Shown: piece after piece, positions 45,992 through 56,293 of the stretch
Layout of the letters: each line of letters opens with the position of its first letter
Position numbering within the stretch: the first letter of the stretch is position 1
DNA from: Thalassospira lohafexi
Lineage (GTDB): Bacteria > Pseudomonadota > Alphaproteobacteria > Rhodospirillales > Thalassospiraceae
Assembly: GCF_002844275.1 (NCBI RefSeq)
Contig: NZ_NXGX01000002.1
Span: 310,001-374,000 of the forward strand
Direction of reading: 5' to 3'
Length of the DNA stretch: 64,000 nucleotides
Made by a program: the position numbers and the translations under genes
The notes under the pieces: generated by a model
Database searches by the model: none
What the model was told of the DNA's origin: nothing
What the model saw: only the letters and a program-made list of their open reading frames with translations

Positions 45992-47436
45992 TTCGTGCCT
46001 CTGACGACTTCCAGCCCAAGATCACGAATTTTCTTACGCAAGGTATTTCGGTTTAACCCAAGAACTTCTGCCGCCTTGACCTGATTTCCACGGGTCGCTT
46101 CAAGGGTGATATTCAAAAGCGGACGTTCCATTTCGCGCAAGATGCGATCATACAAGCCAGCAGACGGCAAGTCTTCATCATGGGCGTCAAAGTATTCACG
46201 CACATGGCGTTCGATAGATTCCGATAGCGACTGTGGTTCGGTACTTGGTGCTGCATCATTGAGGCTGTTTTCGGAAAACTCGGTCTCGATCACATCAACG
46301 CCGATCACGTCGTGCGAATAAAGCGCGGTAAGACGGCGAACCATATTCTCCAGTTCGCGAATGTTACCCGGCCAGCGATGCGCCTTAAGCCGTGCCATCG
46401 CGTCTGATGACAGGGTTTTACGCGGTAGTCCCTCTTCGCTGGCTTGCATCAGGAAGTGATTAACCAGTTCCGGGATGTCTTCCAGACGTTCGCGCAAGGA
46501 CGGCAAACGGATAGGTACAACGTTCAGGCGATAGAACAAATCTTCGCGGAAGGTGCCTTCGCGGATCAATTTGCGCAAATCACGGTGGGTTGCCGCAACA
46601 ATGCGCACATTAACCCGGATCGGTGTGCGACCACCCACACGGGTATACTCGCCTTCCTGCAAAACGCGCAAAAGTCTGGTCTGGGCTTCAAGCGGCATGT
46701 CACCGATTTCATCAAGGAACAGTGTTCCACCCTCGGCCTGTTCAAACCGACCAACCTTGCGTTCGTTGGCACCGGTAAAGGCGCCCTTTTCGTGCCCAAA
46801 CAGTTCGCTTTCGATCAATTCGCGCGGAATTGCCGCCATGTTAATCGCCACAAACGGTCCATGACGGCGCCCGCCATATTCATGTAAGGCACGTGCAACA
46901 AGTTCTTTACCCGTCCCGCTTTCGCCAGTCACCATCACCGTAAGGTCGGTATTCATCAAGCGCGCCAGCGCACGATAAATTTCCTGCATTGCAGCCGAAC
47001 GGCCGATCAACGGCAGGCGATCATCGCCTTCTTCATCCGTGGCAGCACGTTTTTCGTCTTGCTGCGGCGTTTCGAGTGCCCGATCAACAATACTTATCAA
47101 CTCATTGAGATCAAATGGCTTTGGAAGGTATTCAAACGCACCACGCTGGGCAGCTTTAACCGCAGTCATAAGCGTGTTTTGTGCGCTCATAACAATCACG
47201 CGCAGATCCGGGCGCAGTTTGCGAATACGCGGAACCATATCCAGCCCGTTTTCATCAGGCATCATCACATCCGTGATTACTAGATCGCCATCCCCATCGG
47301 CAATCCAGTCCCAAAGTGTGCGGCCATGGCCGGTGCTGCGGACTTCATGCCCCTGACGGGACAACGCCTGTGTCAGTACTGTACGGATCGCACGATCATC
47401 ATCGGCTACAAGAATTCTTGCCGGGCGCGTGGTCAT
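45988..47436 (-). CDS. ntrC: Nitrogen regulation response regulator NtrC
   Basis: A 482-residue sigma-54 activator. Receiver Asp 56 (VITDVMMP), Walker A GESGTGKE (171-178), the sigma-54-contact loop GAFTGA (218-223), Walker [14 protein letters not shown] and the Fis-type helix-turn-helix at the end ([26 protein letters not shown]). It switches on ammonium-limitation genes when phosphorylated by NtrB. It overlaps ntrB and ntrY by four bases on each side, so the set is translationally coupled. Confidence 0.97.
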   Translation of the reverse strand: MTTRPARILVADDDRAIRTVLTQALSRQGHEVRSTGHGRTLWDWIADGDGDLVITDVMMPDENGLDMVPRIRKLRPDLRVIVMSAQNTLMTAVKAAQRGAFEYLPKPFDLNELISIVDRALETPQQDEKRAATDEEGDDRLPLIGRSAAMQEIYRALARLMNTDLTVMVTGESGTGKELVARALHEYGGRRHGPFVAINMAAIPRELIESELFGHEKGAFTGANERKVGRFEQAEGGTLFLDEIGDMPLEAQTRLLRVLQEGEYTRVGGRTPIRVNVRIVAATHRDLRKLIREGTFREDLFYRLNVVPIRLPSLRERLEDIPELVNHFLMQASEEGLPRKTLSSDAMARLKAHRWPGNIRELENMVRRLTALYSHDVIGVDVIETEFSENSLNDAAPSTEPQSLSESIERHVREYFDAHDEDLPSAGLYDRILREMERPLLNITLEATRGNQVKAAEVLGLNRNTLRKKIRDLGLEVVRGTK

Positions 47437-48578
47437 ACGGTTTCACCCCTGTTCTTCATTGTTTCCCCCTCGTCGACATCTTCGGCCAGCGCACGGTTAT
47501 ATATCGGCAGCATGATCTGGAATTCAGCGCCGCCCCCCGGCACATCCTTGACCTCAATCACGCCGCCATGGTCATTAATAATTTTCGCCACCAGTGCAAG
47601 GCCAAGCCCCGTACCAGTTGGTTTTGTTGTCACAAATGGGTCAAACAGGCTTTCGCGCATATCTGGCGAAATCCCCGGACCATTGTCGCGGACCGACACG
47701 ACAAGCGGCAAATGCACCCGCGCATCCGCACCCGCAACCGCAAGACGGACACCGTGTTGATAGCGGGTAGAAATGATGATCGTACCATCGTCGGCATCGA
47801 CCGCCTCACCAGCATTTTTCAAAAGATTGAGAAACACCTGAATGAGCTGATCGCGGTTGCCAAACACCGGCGGCAAGGATGGATCATATACCTCTTCGAA
47901 AACCAGATGTTTACCAAAACCATTTTCAGCCAGGCGACGCACGTGCTCAAGAACCGTATGAATATTCACAGCCCCACGTTCGAGCGGCTTGTCAGAGAAA
48001 ATCTCCATCCGGTCGACAAGGTCAACAATCCGGTCGGCTTCATCGCAAATCAGACGCGTCAAAACCCGGTCATCCTCATTGCTTGTCTGTTCAAGCAGTT
48101 GTGCAGCGCCACGAATACCCGAAAGCGGGTTTTTGATTTCATGGGCAAGGATGGCCGCCATGGCACTGACAGAGCGGGCAGAATTTCGGCTCAGCAGCTG
48201 ATTGTCAATTTTTTGCGCGATAGAGCGTGGTTCAAATGTCAGAACAGCACAATCACTTTCATCTGGCATCGAACCGACGGTCAGATTGACCGTGTGCTTA
48301 CCGATTTTCGGGCTTTCGATCATCAGATTGTGGTCTGCAACCAAAGTAGCGCCATCAATTGCCTGCCTGATCAAAGAAAAAACCGGGCTGTCACCGGGAA
48401 TATAGTCCGTCAGATTGGTGCGGCACAGAACACTTGCACTGGTGTTAAACAGCTGTTCCGTCGCCTGATTGACAAAACGGATATTACCATCCCGGTTGGC
48501 AACGACGACGGCGCTCGCAATGGCGTTAAGTACGCCCGTCGGGTCAACCCCGTTGCCTTTTCCAAATCCCAGTCTCAT
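47433..48578 (-). CDS. ntrB: Nitrogen regulation histidine kinase NtrB
   Basis: A 381-residue soluble kinase/phosphatase without transmembrane segments. A PAS domain (about 13-120), the H-box [23 protein letters not shown] with His 146, and a HATPase domain ([43 protein letters not shown]). It phosphorylates NtrC under nitrogen limitation and dephosphorylates it when PII protein signals excess. It follows dusB by 49 bases, the classical nifR3-ntrBC order of alphaproteobacteria. Confidence 0.97.
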   Translation of the reverse strand: MRLGFGKGNGVDPTGVLNAIASAVVVANRDGNIRFVNQATEQLFNTSASVLCRTNLTDYIPGDSPVFSLIRQAIDGATLVADHNLMIESPKIGKHTVNLTVGSMPDESDCAVLTFEPRSIAQKIDNQLLSRNSARSVSAMAAILAHEIKNPLSGIRGAAQLLEQTSNEDDRVLTRLICDEADRIVDLVDRMEIFSDKPLERGAVNIHTVLEHVRRLAENGFGKHLVFEEVYDPSLPPVFGNRDQLIQVFLNLLKNAGEAVDADDGTIIISTRYQHGVRLAVAGADARVHLPLVVSVRDNGPGISPDMRESLFDPFVTTKPTGTGLGLALVAKIINDHGGVIEVKDVPGGGAEFQIMLPIYNRALAEDVDEGETMKNRGETV

Positions 48579-48627
48579 TCAATTCTTCCCCAACGATTTT
48601 CATCGTCATTTTATTGTTATAATACGA

Positions 48628-49638
48628 TCAGGCTACTTGCCGATCGAGTTTGATTTCGTTTTCTACCAGCGGCTCGTAGAAAGCGCGGATTTGATCTTTC
48701 ACCTTATCTGGATCATCCAATACATTGACAACACGCCGAAATTCCGTCGCGTTGCGAAGGCTATTGCAATACCAGGCCAGATGTTTGCGCGCGATCCGGA
48801 CACCCTGACGACCATGATGGGCAATCATCGCGTCATAGTGACGCAGGATGGTTTCAAGCTGGACTGCCAGTGATGGTGCAGCCAGCTTCTCGCCTGTTTT
48901 CAAATAATGTGAAACTTGTTCAAGGAACCAAGGCCGCCCCTGCGCACCGCGTCCAATCATGACACCATCGGCCCCTGAGCGTTTCAAAAGTTCAGCAGCG
49001 TCTTCTTCGCTGTTAACGTCCCCATTGCCGATCACGGGAATGGAAACTGCATCCTTGACCAGCGAAATAGCGTCCCAATCCGCGTCGCCTTTGTAAAACT
49101 GGCACCGAGTACGACCATGAATGGTTAGCATCGCAATGCCGAGGTCTTCGGCAATTTTGGCAAGAGCCGGTGCATTCCGGCAATCATCGTCCCAGCCCAA
49201 CCGCATTTTAAGCGTCACCGGAACAGACACCGCATCCACGGTGGCCTTGATGATATCAGCTGCAAGGCATTCATCGCGCATCAAGGCCGAACCCGCGTAT
49301 CCCTTGGTCACTTTCTTTGCCGGGCAGCCCATGTTGATATCAATGATGATGGCACCGCGTGCTTCATTCATCTTGGCGGCTTGCGCCATTTCTTCGGGCT
49401 CGGTCCCGGCCAGTTGAACGGAAAGCGGGCTTTCGGCTGCACAATCTCCATGCATCTTGCGCACTTCCTTATCGTGGCGCTGGATGCGAATCATGGCGTC
49501 TGACGCAATCATTTCAGACACAACAAGGTGACCGCCAAACTGGCGGACCTGCTGTCGAAATGGAAGGTCAGTCACACCTGACATGGGTGCCAGAATGACA
49601 TTCTCTGGCACGTGTACAGAACCAATCTGCAATGACAT
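48628..49638 (-). CDS. dusB: tRNA-dihydrouridine synthase B (NifR3)
   Basis: A 336-residue FMN-dependent TIM-barrel enzyme that reduces uridine in the tRNA D-loop. The N-terminal LAPMSGVTDLPFRQQVRQFGG, the catalytic cysteine in INMGCPAKKV (around 104) with Lys in VTLKMRLGW, and HGRTRCQFYKG plus GNGDVNSEEDA and IGRGAQGRPW for FMN binding are all present. It heads the dusB-ntrB-ntrC-ntrY-ntrX group. The ribosome site before the ATG is weak. Confidence 0.96.
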   Translation of the reverse strand: MSLQIGSVHVPENVILAPMSGVTDLPFRQQVRQFGGHLVVSEMIASDAMIRIQRHDKEVRKMHGDCAAESPLSVQLAGTEPEEMAQAAKMNEARGAIIIDINMGCPAKKVTKGYAGSALMRDECLAADIIKATVDAVSVPVTLKMRLGWDDDCRNAPALAKIAEDLGIAMLTIHGRTRCQFYKGDADWDAISLVKDAVSIPVIGNGDVNSEEDAAELLKRSGADGVMIGRGAQGRPWFLEQVSHYLKTGEKLAAPSLAVQLETILRHYDAMIAHHGRQGVRIARKHLAWYCNSLRNATEFRRVVNVLDDPDKVKDQIRAFYEPLVENEIKLDRQVA

Positions 49639-49820
49639 GAAGGAATTCCGATTGCCTAAAACTTGGGCAGATTAATAAAACTGGCCCCCAGTTGCAACAA
49701 CTCTAAGCGTATCATCTGAAATAACGTTGTGCGAAAGCACGTAAACGATCAGGAATATACTGAAAACAGGGGATGTTTTAAGGGGCTGTCGACTTAAGGC
49801 GAAGACATATCGCACCGCAC

Positions 49821-49848
49821 ACTGATCAGCAATTACGCACTGATCAGC
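49821..49848. repeat. Two ACTGATCAGC direct repeats 18 bases apart
   Basis: The 10-base word ACTGATCAGC occurs at 49821-49830 and 49839-49848; each contains the palindrome CTGATCAG. The second runs into the stop end of the HemX-like gene. They lie upstream of dusB within the 205-base gap 49639-49843, which holds no gene. Confidence 0.45.
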
Positions 49849-50653
49849 CGACGATATAACCGGTAACAAACCGAACGCCCGGAAATGCCAGCGTCAGCAG
49901 CAACCAAGCCCCAAGAACAAAGCGCACAGCCATTCTACCGCGCAAGGTAGACTTTTCATGAATAAAAATAAGCGTACAGATGGTGGCAAAACCCAGAAGG
50001 GTCAAAAGCATTTTATGGTCAATCGACCAAATGGGGCTGCCTTCGACATAACGAAGCGCAAAGCCCGATACAATGCCGATCACCAACACCCATGCCGACC
50101 ATTTCAAAAAGCCAACCAACATGTATTCACTATCGCGAAGCGGTGGCAAGCGACGGCTCCACCGTGTCGGTTTTCGATGTTTGAGAGCATGTTCCTGCAC
50201 AACATAGGCCATTGCTGCAATCGCAGCCAAGGTCACAAGGGCATAGGTCACAAGCGAGCTGCCGATATGCGCCCACAGCCAGCCAGAATATAAAGCCGGA
50301 CCGTGAACAGTTGCCGGCTCATGTCGATACAACAACACACTGAAAACAGCCGCCAACACCGCAAACAGCAACAAATACCCGCCGATATAGCCCGCCAGTC
50401 GCCAAACCTGTTGCGGCCCCTTGCAAATCACCAATCCGCCGAATATCACAATAACGGTAAGCTCGGACCAGTGCAGGGCTGCGGCAAATCCGCGTGACTG
50501 CACTTCTTCACCGGTCACCCCAAGCAAAACCATTGTCCCGATCGCGGCCAGGAAAATCGATCCATACAGCCATATGTCGCGACGCGGCTCCTGACGCAAA
50601 ATCTGCGCGGTCAGCGGTAACAACGCCAAGATATGAATGTATGCAGCCAGCAT
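49844..50653 (-). CDS. HemX/CcsA-like cytochrome assembly membrane protein
   Basis: About 269 residues with some eight transmembrane helices. The segments YSGWLWAHIGSSLVTYALVTLAAIAAMAYVVQEH and SIDHKMLLTLLGFATICTLIF resemble the heme-handling core of CcsA/CcmC/HemX-type proteins (COG4137, YpjD group), with conserved His and Trp residues near the membrane face. Its exact role, in heme delivery or as a transporter-like protein, is not settled. The ATG at 50653 was preferred to an upstream open stretch, which overlaps the divergent ispDF promoter region. Confidence 0.8.
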   Translation of the reverse strand: MLAAYIHILALLPLTAQILRQEPRRDIWLYGSIFLAAIGTMVLLGVTGEEVQSRGFAAALHWSELTVIVIFGGLVICKGPQQVWRLAGYIGGYLLLFAVLAAVFSVLLYRHEPATVHGPALYSGWLWAHIGSSLVTYALVTLAAIAAMAYVVQEHALKHRKPTRWSRRLPPLRDSEYMLVGFLKWSAWVLVIGIVSGFALRYVEGSPIWSIDHKMLLTLLGFATICTLIFIHEKSTLRGRMAVRFVLGAWLLLTLAFPGVRFVTGYIVG

Positions 50654-50776
50654 AGGAAGGTCCGTTGATCCGTTTGTCTTGATCGAAAGATCTCGATAGG
50701 CAAAATGCCGACTTGGCAAATTCTCCGCATAAAGATAGCCTGCGGCGCAATTCAGACAAGCGACGGCATAATATTT

Positions 50777-51985
50777 ATGACCCAAAAAATCGGGGTTGTC
50801 ATCGTTGCTGCGGGCAGCGGTAGCAGATTTGGTGACCCATTACCAAAACAATATCACCAACTTGGCGGCAAAAGCCTGCTGGCTCATTGCGTTGATTGCT
50901 TTGTCGGTCATACATCCGCAGACCTTATTCAAATCGTCTATAATCCAGTCCATCAGGATTGGTATGAGGATGCCATGTCCGACGTTGCCTGCAAGGCCGA
51001 TATCCCAATGCCGGTTAACGGTGGCGAAACCCGCCAGCAATCCGTTTTAAATGGTTTACGGGCACTGGCGGGCAAATCGCCTGATGTTGTTTTGATCCAT
51101 GATGCCGCCCGGCCGGGAATTTCCGATGCGGTTATTTCGCGGGTTCTTCATGCCTTAAAAACCCATGCCGGGGCCATACCCACCCTGCCCGTCGCGGACA
51201 CCATCAAGCAAACAAATGAAAACAACATCATTTTGCGCACCATTTCGCGCGATAGCCTTCACCGTGCCCAGACCCCGCAAGGGTTTATCTTCAAGACCAT
51301 TTTGGATGCCCATTCGCAGTTCGAGGGTCAAGAACAGACCGATGACGCGTCCCTTCTCGAGCAACTTGGTCTGGACGTGGTCTGCGTCGAAGGTGCAACA
51401 GCGAATGACAAGATCACCCTGCGCGATGATTTTGGCCGGGCACAAAACTGGATCGCCCCCACTGAAATGAAAAAAATGGAAGATACGGCAATGCCACAGG
51501 AAGAATATCGTGCGGGAACCGGCTTTGACGTGCATCGGTTTGCACCGGGCGACCATTGCATCCTGTGTGGCGTCAAAGTGCCGCATACCGCCCGCCTTGA
51601 GGGTCATTCCGATGCCGATGTTGGACTGCATACCCTGACCGATGCGATCCTTGGTGCGATTGGTGCAGGCGATATTGGCCAGCATTTCCCTCCCAGCGAT
51701 ATGAAATGGGAAGGTGCGGCGTCCGATATCTTTCTTAAGCATGCCGCAGACCTTGTCCGTCAACGCGGCGGCAGGATTGTGAATGTCGATCTGACGTTGA
51801 TTTGCGAACGGCCTAAAATCGGACCGCATACAAACGCGATGCGCCAGAAAGTCGCAGAAATCCTTGCGATTGATATCGACCGGGTCAATGTCAAAGCCAC
51901 CACCACCGAAAAACTTGGCTTTACCGGTCGCGAAGAAGGCATCGCAGCACAGGCTGCGGCCAGCATCGCACTCCCGATCACATAA
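50777..51985 (+). CDS. ispDF: Bifunctional IspD/IspF of the MEP isoprenoid pathway
   Basis: A 402-residue fusion. The N-terminal IspD domain (about 1-225) has [26 protein letters not shown] and forms CDP-methylerythritol from MEP and CTP. The C-terminal IspF domain (about 240-400) begins [23 protein letters not shown] with the zinc ligands DVH, then [19 protein letters not shown] and [19 protein letters not shown], and makes the cyclodiphosphate. The fusion is usual in alphaproteobacteria. The ATG at 50777 was chosen from homology; its ribosome site is weak. It ends before a strong terminator. Confidence 0.97.
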   Translation: MTQKIGVVIVAAGSGSRFGDPLPKQYHQLGGKSLLAHCVDCFVGHTSADLIQIVYNPVHQDWYEDAMSDVACKADIPMPVNGGETRQQSVLNGLRALAGKSPDVVLIHDAARPGISDAVISRVLHALKTHAGAIPTLPVADTIKQTNENNIILRTISRDSLHRAQTPQGFIFKTILDAHSQFEGQEQTDDASLLEQLGLDVVCVEGATANDKITLRDDFGRAQNWIAPTEMKKMEDTAMPQEEYRAGTGFDVHRFAPGDHCILCGVKVPHTARLEGHSDADVGLHTLTDAILGAIGAGDIGQHFPPSDMKWEGAASDIFLKHAADLVRQRGGRIVNVDLTLICERPKIGPHTNAMRQKVAEILAIDIDRVNVKATTTEKLGFTGREEGIAAQAAASIALPIT

Positions 51986-52021
51986 TCATCCGGGTTCGCG
52001 CGTAGCGCCTTTCGCTGAAGA

Positions 52022-52064
52022 ACGAAGGGGCAGGATTTATATCCTGCCCCTTCGTCTATTTTTA
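52022..52064 (+). terminator. Strong Rho-independent terminator after ispDF
   Basis: A 15-base perfect stem ACGAAGGGGCAGGAT (52022-52036) and ATCCTGCCCCTTCGT (52041-52055), tetraloop TTAT, followed by CTATTTTT. It lies between convergent ispDF and yciB and should end ispDF transcription. Confidence 0.92.
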
Positions 52065-52075
52065 TGTCCGGTCGA

Positions 52076-52639
52076 TCAGGAAGCCGCTGGGCCGCCCTCT
52101 TCTTCTGGCAGCTGATACTTCATCAGCACCGGCACTTGCGCCATGCCAAAGACCATGGTGAGCGGCATGATGCCCCAGACCTTGAACGCAACCCATGTGT
52201 CGGTCGAAAAGTTGCGCCAGACCACTTCGTTGATCACCGCCAGAACAACGAAAAAGATCGCCCAACGCCACGTCAGAATACGCCAACCTTCATCGGTTGC
52301 CTTGAACGCACTTTCCAAAACCAGCTTGAGAAAAAGCTTTCCGGCCATCAGGCCGCCAAACAGGATTGCCGCAAACAACAGGTTCACAATCGTCGGTTTG
52401 ATTTTGATAAACAGATCGTCATCAAGATAAAGGGTCAATCCACCAAACACGATCACGAAAGCACCACCAATAAGTGGCATAATCGGGATGGTGCGCGCGA
52501 TGATATAAGATACGCTAAGGGCGACAATGGTGGCCGCAACAAACACAGCCGTTGCCGTCATCAGATTGGTTGTCGCATTGGCAGCAAAGAATAAAATCAA
52601 GGGCCCCATTTCAAGGGCCATTTTAGTAAGCTGGTTCAT
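52076..52639 (-). CDS. yciB: YciB/IspZ-family inner membrane septation protein
   Basis: A 187-residue protein with about five transmembrane helices. The family signatures LEMGPLILFFAAN (about 9-21), GGLTLYLDDDLFIKIKPTIVNLLFAAILFGG (about 66-96), WRWAIFFVVLAVINEVVWRNFSTDTWVAFK and the C-terminal PVLMKYQ are clear. YciB acts in cell-envelope growth and intracellular septation. It is convergent with ispDF and lies 63 bases downstream of cutA. Confidence 0.94.
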   Translation of the reverse strand: MNQLTKMALEMGPLILFFAANATTNLMTATAVFVAATIVALSVSYIIARTIPIMPLIGGAFVIVFGGLTLYLDDDLFIKIKPTIVNLLFAAILFGGLMAGKLFLKLVLESAFKATDEGWRILTWRWAIFFVVLAVINEVVWRNFSTDTWVAFKVWGIMPLTMVFGMAQVPVLMKYQLPEEEGGPAAS

Positions 52640-52702
52640 TAAAACACGTCACCTAATGGATTAAATTTGCGCCATCCTAGGGGGCAAATCGCTGCGATGC
52701 AA

Positions 52703-53059
52703 TCACATCAACCGTGATCTTGATCCCATCTGCTTTTGCAACCAGCTGACATAGTCGTGGTTCCCCCGTCCAAGCGGTATTTCAAGAATACAAGGCACCT
52801 CATACGGGTGATTGTCTTCGATCCATTTTGCCAGAGCAGATGCGGTTGATTTTGCGGTTTTAAGGATCACAATAAGTTCGCTTTCCTCTTCGACATCCCC
52901 ATCCCATTCGTAAATAGCCGTCATTTGGGGCAACACGTTTGCGCATGCGGCCAATTTTTCACCAATGGCACCGCCCGCAATCACACGCGCCATGTCCATA
53001 TCCGGAACGGTGACATACAAAAATGACATTTCGCTTGGCTGAAAGTGATCTGCTGTCAT
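52703..53059 (-). CDS. cutA: Divalent-cation tolerance protein CutA
   Basis: About 118 residues of the trimeric CutA1 family, ferredoxin-like in fold. Signatures are LYVTVPDMDMARVIAGGAIGEKLAACANVLP, YEWDGDVEEESELIVILKT and IEDNHPYEVPCILEIPLGRGNHDYVSWL. It has been linked to copper and other cation tolerance, though the biochemical role is unclear. The ATG at 53059 follows GGAGCAATCGCA; an open extension to 53101 overlaps the promoter region of the divergent small gene. Confidence 0.94.
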   Translation of the reverse strand: MTADHFQPSEMSFLYVTVPDMDMARVIAGGAIGEKLAACANVLPQMTAIYEWDGDVEEESELIVILKTAKSTASALAKWIEDNHPYEVPCILEIPLGRGNHDYVSWLQKQMGSRSRLM

Positions 53060-53148
53060 TGCGATTGCTCCAAAGTTGATTATCCGCCACACTGATGGCA
53101 TCCAATGTTGAATATATCACTGATACCATAACGGTGCAGGGAGTACCG

Positions 53149-53394
53149 ATGACGGGTAAAAAACATTCAAAACCAACCGATGTTCAGCTTGAATGGCTAC
53201 GTCGGGGCCTGAGCCAACCGGGCGGAAAACTGCCACTGTTTGACAAAAATGGCAAACAGATCAGCGATAAAACAGTCCAAAGCTGCATTGATCATGGCTG
53301 GGCGGCCCCCTGGTTCGACAATCCGATCAAGCCCGATTGGCTGATCTGCAAACTGACCGACGAAGGTCGCCGTGTTTCTACGACCAATGCATAG
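53149..53394 (+). CDS. Small protein of unknown function, winged-helix-like
   Basis: An 81-residue basic protein that I do not recognise. It starts MTGKKHSKPTDVQLEWLRRGL with a GGGAG ribosome site before the ATG at 53149; an ATG at 53095 in frame would add 18 residues. The pattern of a helix (DVQLEWLRRGL), a segment PLFDKNGKQISDKTVQSCIDHGWAAPW and a hairpin-like PIKPDWLICKLTDEGRRV looks like a small winged-helix domain, as in marker-type DNA-binding proteins. It is divergent from cutA. Codon use looks like the neighbours, so it is probably a genuine gene. Confidence 0.7.
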   Translation: MTGKKHSKPTDVQLEWLRRGLSQPGGKLPLFDKNGKQISDKTVQSCIDHGWAAPWFDNPIKPDWLICKLTDEGRRVSTTNA

Positions 53395-53583
53395 GCGTGG
53401 CCCTTTGGCATAGGGCATAGGGCATTTTAGAATGCGCAGGACGGTCTGCTTGCTGGCAAGTCGTTGCGCAAAACCTGTGATCTGACGATCCTGCTCACGT
53501 GCGACAAAGCAGATAAACTGATCCGTATGACAGGTCACCGGGTATCAAGGACACCTCCTTGTCACCAACGAAGGTGAAGTGTC

Positions 53584-54174
53584 ATGCGATCCATCCTCAC
53601 AATAGTATCTGTCTGTGTTGCACTAACGCTCGGACGTATACCTGCCAATGCGCAATCATCCCCACAAGACCCATGGGAAATATTGGCCGAACCGGGCGTT
53701 CATGCCTTGATGCGCCATGCAATTGCGCCGGGAACCGGTGACCCCGCCCAATTTAAATTGGGCGATTGCAGCACCCAGCGTAATCTTGATGACACCGGAA
53801 AAAGTCAGGCACGCACTACAGGGACGCTTATCCGCGCGCAGGGCGTTGCGATTGATATCGTGCTGAGCAGTCAGTGGTGTCGGTGCCTTGAAACCGCAGC
53901 ACTGCTTGATCTGGGGCCAGTTCAGGAAGAACCAGCACTTAATTCGTTTTTCTCAGACCGTGGTATGCAAAACAGCCAAACCAATCAGACGATTGAACGC
54001 CTTGGCAGTCTTCCGACCGGCATGACGGCCTTAATGGTTACCCATCAGGTGAATATCACAGCTCTGACCGGGATTTACCCACAGTCTGGCGAAATCATTC
54101 TGATCCGTGTCACGGATAATGGTGACATCACAACTGTCGGGCGCCTGATGCCTGACGCATTACAAGGCATTTGA
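53584..54174 (+). CDS. Exported histidine phosphatase family protein
   Basis: A 196-residue protein with a signal peptide (about 1-23, cleavage near ANA-QS) and the histidine phosphatase core: the motif LMRHA (42-46, usual RHG) with catalytic His 45, the Arg in SSQWCRCLETA (about 95-105) and the second His in MVTHQVNITALTG (154). It should act on phosphorylated compounds in the periplasm. It is short for phytase-type members and fits the SixA/PGM-like small group. An AAGGTGAAG ribosome site precedes the ATG. No operon partner is seen. Confidence 0.85.
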   Translation: MRSILTIVSVCVALTLGRIPANAQSSPQDPWEILAEPGVHALMRHAIAPGTGDPAQFKLGDCSTQRNLDDTGKSQARTTGTLIRAQGVAIDIVLSSQWCRCLETAALLDLGPVQEEPALNSFFSDRGMQNSQTNQTIERLGSLPTGMTALMVTHQVNITALTGIYPQSGEIILIRVTDNGDITTVGRLMPDALQGI

Positions 54175-54203
54175 TGTGGGATTTATCTGTAAGGGGAAAT
54201 AAT

Positions 54204-54280
54204 TGGTCGGAGCGAGAGGATTCGAACCTCCGACCCCCTGCACCCCATGCAGGTGCGCTACCAGGCTGCGCCACGCTCCG
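54204..54280 (-). tRNA. tRNA-Pro with anticodon GGG
   Basis: A 77-base cloverleaf on the minus strand with CCA encoded. The acceptor CGGAGCG pairs with CGCTCCG, the D-arm is GCGC-AGCCTGGTA-GCGC, the anticodon stem CCTGC/GCAGG encloses ATGGGGT so the anticodon is GGG, and the T-arm GGAGG-TTCGAAT-CCTCT is standard. The C1-G72 pair and D-loop are typical of proline tRNAs. It reads CCC and CCU codons. Confidence 0.96.
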
Positions 54281-54348
54281 ACCGTATGTTTGCGCTCTTT
54301 AGCGCGGCTCGATAAATAGCCGCGCGGCGCCAAAGACGCAAATGGTTT

Positions 54349-54819
54349 TTATGGATTTTTTTTGATGTCCCGCAAGCTGGCACGAAGGATGTCCTGCAGT
54401 TCCTGTAATTCACCAAGAACCGTCTCAACCGCAGCTTTATTCAAGCCGGTATTGCTTGAAACACTTGACGCAAAACCAGCAACAGCCCCCTGATCAACAT
54501 CACTGGCATTTACCGTGATTTCACCGGGGAGTTTGCCCTTGTTCTGATCAAGCAGCTTCTGGACACCTTTGATGGTGAAACCCTGATCATGCAACAGTGT
54601 CCGAATACTGGCGAGGAATTCGATATCCTCCGGACGATAATAGCGCCGCCCGCCAGCCCGTTTCATTGGCTGGATCTGAGGAAACTTGGATTCCCAAAAC
54701 CGCAGCACATGCTGTTGAAGACCAAGTTCTTTTGCTGCCTCGCTAATTGTGCGAAAGGCAGAATCAGACTTTGCTGTCCGGCGGGATGGTCCCGCCGCAG
54801 CCCCCAAGTTCGTTTTCAT
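54349..54819 (-). CDS. MerR-family transcriptional regulator
   Basis: A 156-residue protein. The MerR DNA-binding domain (about 22-92) reads [69 protein letters not shown]. The remaining region is short, Ser/Asn-rich and without cysteines, so a metal sensor role is unlikely, and it ends in a coiled-coil-like helix. It lies 11 bases after ihfA, an arrangement conserved in alphaproteobacteria; its targets are not known. Confidence 0.93.
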   Translation of the reverse strand: MKTNLGAAAGPSRRTAKSDSAFRTISEAAKELGLQQHVLRFWESKFPQIQPMKRAGGRRYYRPEDIEFLASIRTLLHDQGFTIKGVQKLLDQNKGKLPGEITVNASDVDQGAVAGFASSVSSNTGLNKAAVETVLGELQELQDILRASLRDIKKNP

Positions 54820-54830
54820 GACTTCTTTTC

Positions 54831-55121
54831 TTAAGCGTTAATGCGGGCTTTCAGCACCTGCGACGGTCGGAACACAAGAACCTTCCGCGGCAAGATGGGC
54901 ACTTCGTCACCCGTTTTAGGATTCCGTCCGATACGCTGGCCTTTCTGACGTACAGAGAAGCTTCCAAACGAGGAAATCTTCACCACTTCGTCTTTGATCA
55001 GCGCGGTCGAAATTTCATCAAGAACAGTTTCAAGTAGCTGGGCGGACTCGTTCCGCGACAGACCTACTTCCTGGTAAACGGCTTCAGCGAGATCCGCACG
55101 GGTAATCGTTGTTTCCGACAT
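54831..55121 (-). CDS. ihfA: Integration host factor subunit alpha
   Basis: A 96-residue HU/IHF-family DNA-bending protein. The body [37 protein letters not shown], the [29 protein letters not shown] arm and the terminal [15 protein letters not shown] are IHF-alpha type, with the arm Pro in GRNPKTG that intercalates DNA. It acts with IhfB at sigma-54 promoters, recombination sites and replication origins. The 159 bases upstream contain no gene. Confidence 0.96.
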   Translation of the reverse strand: MSETTITRADLAEAVYQEVGLSRNESAQLLETVLDEISTALIKDEVVKISSFGSFSVRQKGQRIGRNPKTGDEVPILPRKVLVFRPSQVLKARINA

Positions 55122-55280
55122 AACAGGCCGCCTCCTTATTTCGGGACTATATACACAAGGCTATATCTGGTGGCGAAATCAGTCAATATCAACAGGATAC
55201 ACTGCTTTATGGCGGAATGTTGTGATTTTTAAGGAAATGGCGTTCTTTTCTGCCTAACAGCAAAGATAACTGCCGTCATT

Positions 55281-56252
55281 TTACCAGCGAACGAGCGATG
55301 CGCCCCAGGTAAAACCACCACCCATCGCTTCAAGAATAACGATATCGCCGCGTTTAATGCGTCCGTCATGCACGGCTTCTGCCAATGCCAGGGGAATCGA
55401 CGCCGCCGATGTATTGGCGTGACGATCAACAGTCACCACAACCTTGTCTGGCGAAATTCCGAATTTCTTGGCCGTGCTGTCAAGGATGCGACGGTTCGCC
55501 TGATGGGGAACCAGCCAGTCAATGTCAGCGGCTTCAAGCCCGGTATCAGCAAGAACTTCACGAATCACACCGGCCAAATTGGTTACGGCATGACGAAAGA
55601 CTTCTTTGCCTTCCATCCGCAGATGCCCGACGGTCTGGGTCGCAGATGGACCACCGTCAACATAAAGAAGTTCATACTTGCTGCCGTCTGAATGCAAACG
55701 GCTGGCATGGATGCCCTGATCTTCGAGCGTTCCGGTACCTTCAAATCCCTGAACGACAACAGCCCCTGCCCCGTCACCAAACAACACACAGGTCCGGCGG
55801 TCTTCCCAGTCAAGGATACGCGAAAATGTTTCGGCACCAATCACAAGGGCGGTTTTGGCCTGACCGTTACGGATATACATATCAGCTGTCGTCAAGCCAT
55901 AGATGAAGCCAGAACATACCGCCTGGACGTCAAAGGCAAAGCCGGTCACACCAAGACGATGTTGAACCTTGGTCGCGGTCGCCGGGAATGTATTATCAGG
56001 TGTCGCAGTCGCAACAATAATCAGATCGATATCAGCAGCCGTAACGCCGGCATGTTCCATCGCCTTTTTTGCCGCCTCAACCGCCAGATCACTGGTGGTC
56101 TGGTCTTCGGCTGCAATGTGACGTTGACGAATACCTGTACGCGCAACAATCCATTCATCGGATGTATCGACGCGCTTTGCCAACTCGTCATTGGTTACGA
56201 CATTTGCAGGAAGGTAGGAGCCGCAACCAATAATGCGAGAACGAACTGTCAT
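55281..56252 (-). CDS. fabH: Beta-ketoacyl-ACP synthase III
   Basis: A 323-residue thiolase-fold condensing enzyme that starts fatty-acid synthesis by joining acetyl-CoA to malonyl-ACP. The catalytic triad is visible as Cys 113 ([11 protein letters not shown]), His 250 (VPHQANRRI) and Asn 280 ([11 protein letters not shown]), with the C-terminal [13 protein letters not shown]. It follows plsX by 41 bases, the common plsX-fabH pair. Confidence 0.97.
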   Translation of the reverse strand: MTVRSRIIGCGSYLPANVVTNDELAKRVDTSDEWIVARTGIRQRHIAAEDQTTSDLAVEAAKKAMEHAGVTAADIDLIIVATATPDNTFPATATKVQHRLGVTGFAFDVQAVCSGFIYGLTTADMYIRNGQAKTALVIGAETFSRILDWEDRRTCVLFGDGAGAVVVQGFEGTGTLEDQGIHASRLHSDGSKYELLYVDGGPSATQTVGHLRMEGKEVFRHAVTNLAGVIREVLADTGLEAADIDWLVPHQANRRILDSTAKKFGISPDKVVVTVDRHANTSAASIPLALAEAVHDGRIKRGDIVILEAMGGGFTWGASLVRW

Positions 56253-56293
56253 GATGTGAAGACCGCCAGTTTTCTAGTATTTTGTTGAATTTA

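Noticed and set aside
47316..48653. A 445-codon open frame on the plus strand opposite ntrB and the start of ntrC
   Set aside because: The minus-strand genes are full-length, conserved kinases and regulators. The plus-strand frame has no ribosome site, signal or recognisable motif and mirrors their codons.
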